The position numbers were made by a program, and so were the translations under genes. 6,150 nucleotides of DNA from Candidatus Puniceispirillum sp. (GTDB taxonomy: Bacteria; Pseudomonadota; Alphaproteobacteria; Puniceispirillales; Puniceispirillaceae), in NCBI GenBank assembly GCA_016780525.1, contig JADHLR010000095.1, forward strand, positions 1 through 6,150, given 5' to 3'. Below are positions 5,594 to 6,150 of the stretch, one piece after another; position 1 is the first letter of the stretch; every line of letters begins with the position of its first letter. The notes under the pieces are model-generated. The model had not been told where the DNA came from. It was given only the letters and a program-made list of their open reading frames with translations, and ran no database searches.

Positions 5594-6150
5594 TCAGGCG
5601 CTCACCGTCATCGCATTGTAGTCACGCATTTCGCGCAGAATATAGCCTTGCCCCCAGATCGTATCGATAACCACACCGGTGGCACCGGCATCGGCGAGTT
5701 TGCGGCGCAGCTTGCACATAAACACATCAATGATTTTCGGTTCGGGTTCGTCAATGCCCCCATAAAGATGGTTTAAAAACGCATCTTTGCTTAACACCGC
5801 ACCTTTGCGCAGGGCTAAAAATTCAATGATGCGGAATTCCTTTGCCGTCAGATCAAGCCGGGCATCGCCAATTTTCGCATAATTCCGGCTGAGATCCACC
5901 ATCAGATTGCCGGCATTGACGGTGGCTGAACTGTGACCATGCGTGCGTCGGATAATGGCGTCAAGATTGGCGACCAATTCATAGCGATCAAAAGGTTTGG
6001 TTAGATATCCATCGGCACCAGCACCAAGTGCGGTAATCTTATCATCAATGCCACTGTTTCCTGACGCCACCAAAATGGGGACGGGCATGTGGTTTTTGCG
6101 GATCAGGCGGGCCAGTCTTGTGCCATCACCATCCGGTAAATTAAGATCCA
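5594..6150 (-). CDS. ctrA: CtrA-type cell-cycle response regulator (5' end outside window)
   Basis: CtrA is an OmpR-family response regulator that, when phosphorylated, controls cell-cycle, motility and division genes in alphaproteobacteria. 184 residues are visible. The first visible codon (6146-6148) is the Asp of DLNLPDGDG, which matches the phospho-acceptor Asp51 of Caulobacter CtrA. The implied full length is therefore about 235, normal for CtrA. The receiver continues with ILVASGNSG and YLTKPF (the conserved Lys). The winged-helix DNA-binding domain has the highly diagnostic FLNHLYGGIDEPEPKIIDVFMCKLRRKL stretch (shown here by key residues FLNHLYGG, DEPE, KIIDVF, CKLRRKL) and ends with WGQGYILRE. 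The last residues are TVSA, whereas Caulobacter CtrA needs a terminal Ala-Ala for ClpXP degradation. Two hairpins follow the stop codon. The identity as CtrA over other OmpR regulators rests on the DNA-binding block. Confidence 0.95.
   Translation of the reverse strand, partial: DLNLPDGDGTRLARLIRKNHMPVPILVASGNSGIDDKITALGAGADGYLTKPFDRYELVANLDAIIRRTHGHSSATVNAGNLMVDLSRNYAKIGDARLDLTAKEFRIIEFLALRKGAVLSKDAFLNHLYGGIDEPEPKIIDVFMCKLRRKLADAGATGVVIDTIWGQGYILREMRDYNAMTVSA

Noticed and set aside
5772..5793. CtrA-type site made of paired TTAA elements
   Set aside because: The two TTAA sequences are 14 bases apart, not the required 7, and lie inside the ctrA coding region. No TTAA-N7-TTAA pair was found elsewhere.

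Overview
The window looks like chromosomal DNA from a free-living alphaproteobacterium of moderate GC content. The evidence is a CtrA-type cell-cycle response regulator, 5-aminolevulinate synthase of the Shemin (C4) heme route, a stand-alone DUF3553 protein, and a formate--tetrahydrofolate ligase. This mix would suit a marine lineage such as SAR116/Puniceispirillales, but that placement is a guess from gene content and composition. No mobile element, tRNA, rRNA or CRISPR array was seen, and no gene-free stretch exceeds about 205 bases.

Layout. On the + strand, positions 1-636 hold the C-terminal 211 residues of formate--tetrahydrofolate ligase (fhs). After 65 bases comes a 585-residue protein of unknown function (702-2459). 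It has a clear P-loop and a kinase-like half resembling zeta-toxin or polynucleotide-kinase folds, behind a roughly 260-residue N-terminal region that I do not recognise. It ends 41 bases from the convergent end of ferrochelatase (hemH, 2501-3652, - strand). Upstream of hemH on the - strand lie 5-aminolevulinate synthase (hemA, 3803-5023), a 59-residue DUF3553 protein (5227-5406) and the 3' part of ctrA (5594 to beyond 6150).

How the genes relate. hemA and hemH encode the first and last enzymes of heme synthesis and lie in tandem, 150 bases apart. ctrA ends in a hairpin followed by a short U tract, so the DUF3553 gene probably has its own promoter. The spacer between the DUF3553 gene and hemA holds three tandem 17-bp repeats and an 18-bp dyad, and is the best candidate for unexplained regulation here. 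The other unusual points are a histone-H1-like Ala/Lys tail on ferrochelatase, written in A-rich 15-bp DNA repeats, the unknown P-loop protein next to fhs, and a probable TTG start for hemA.
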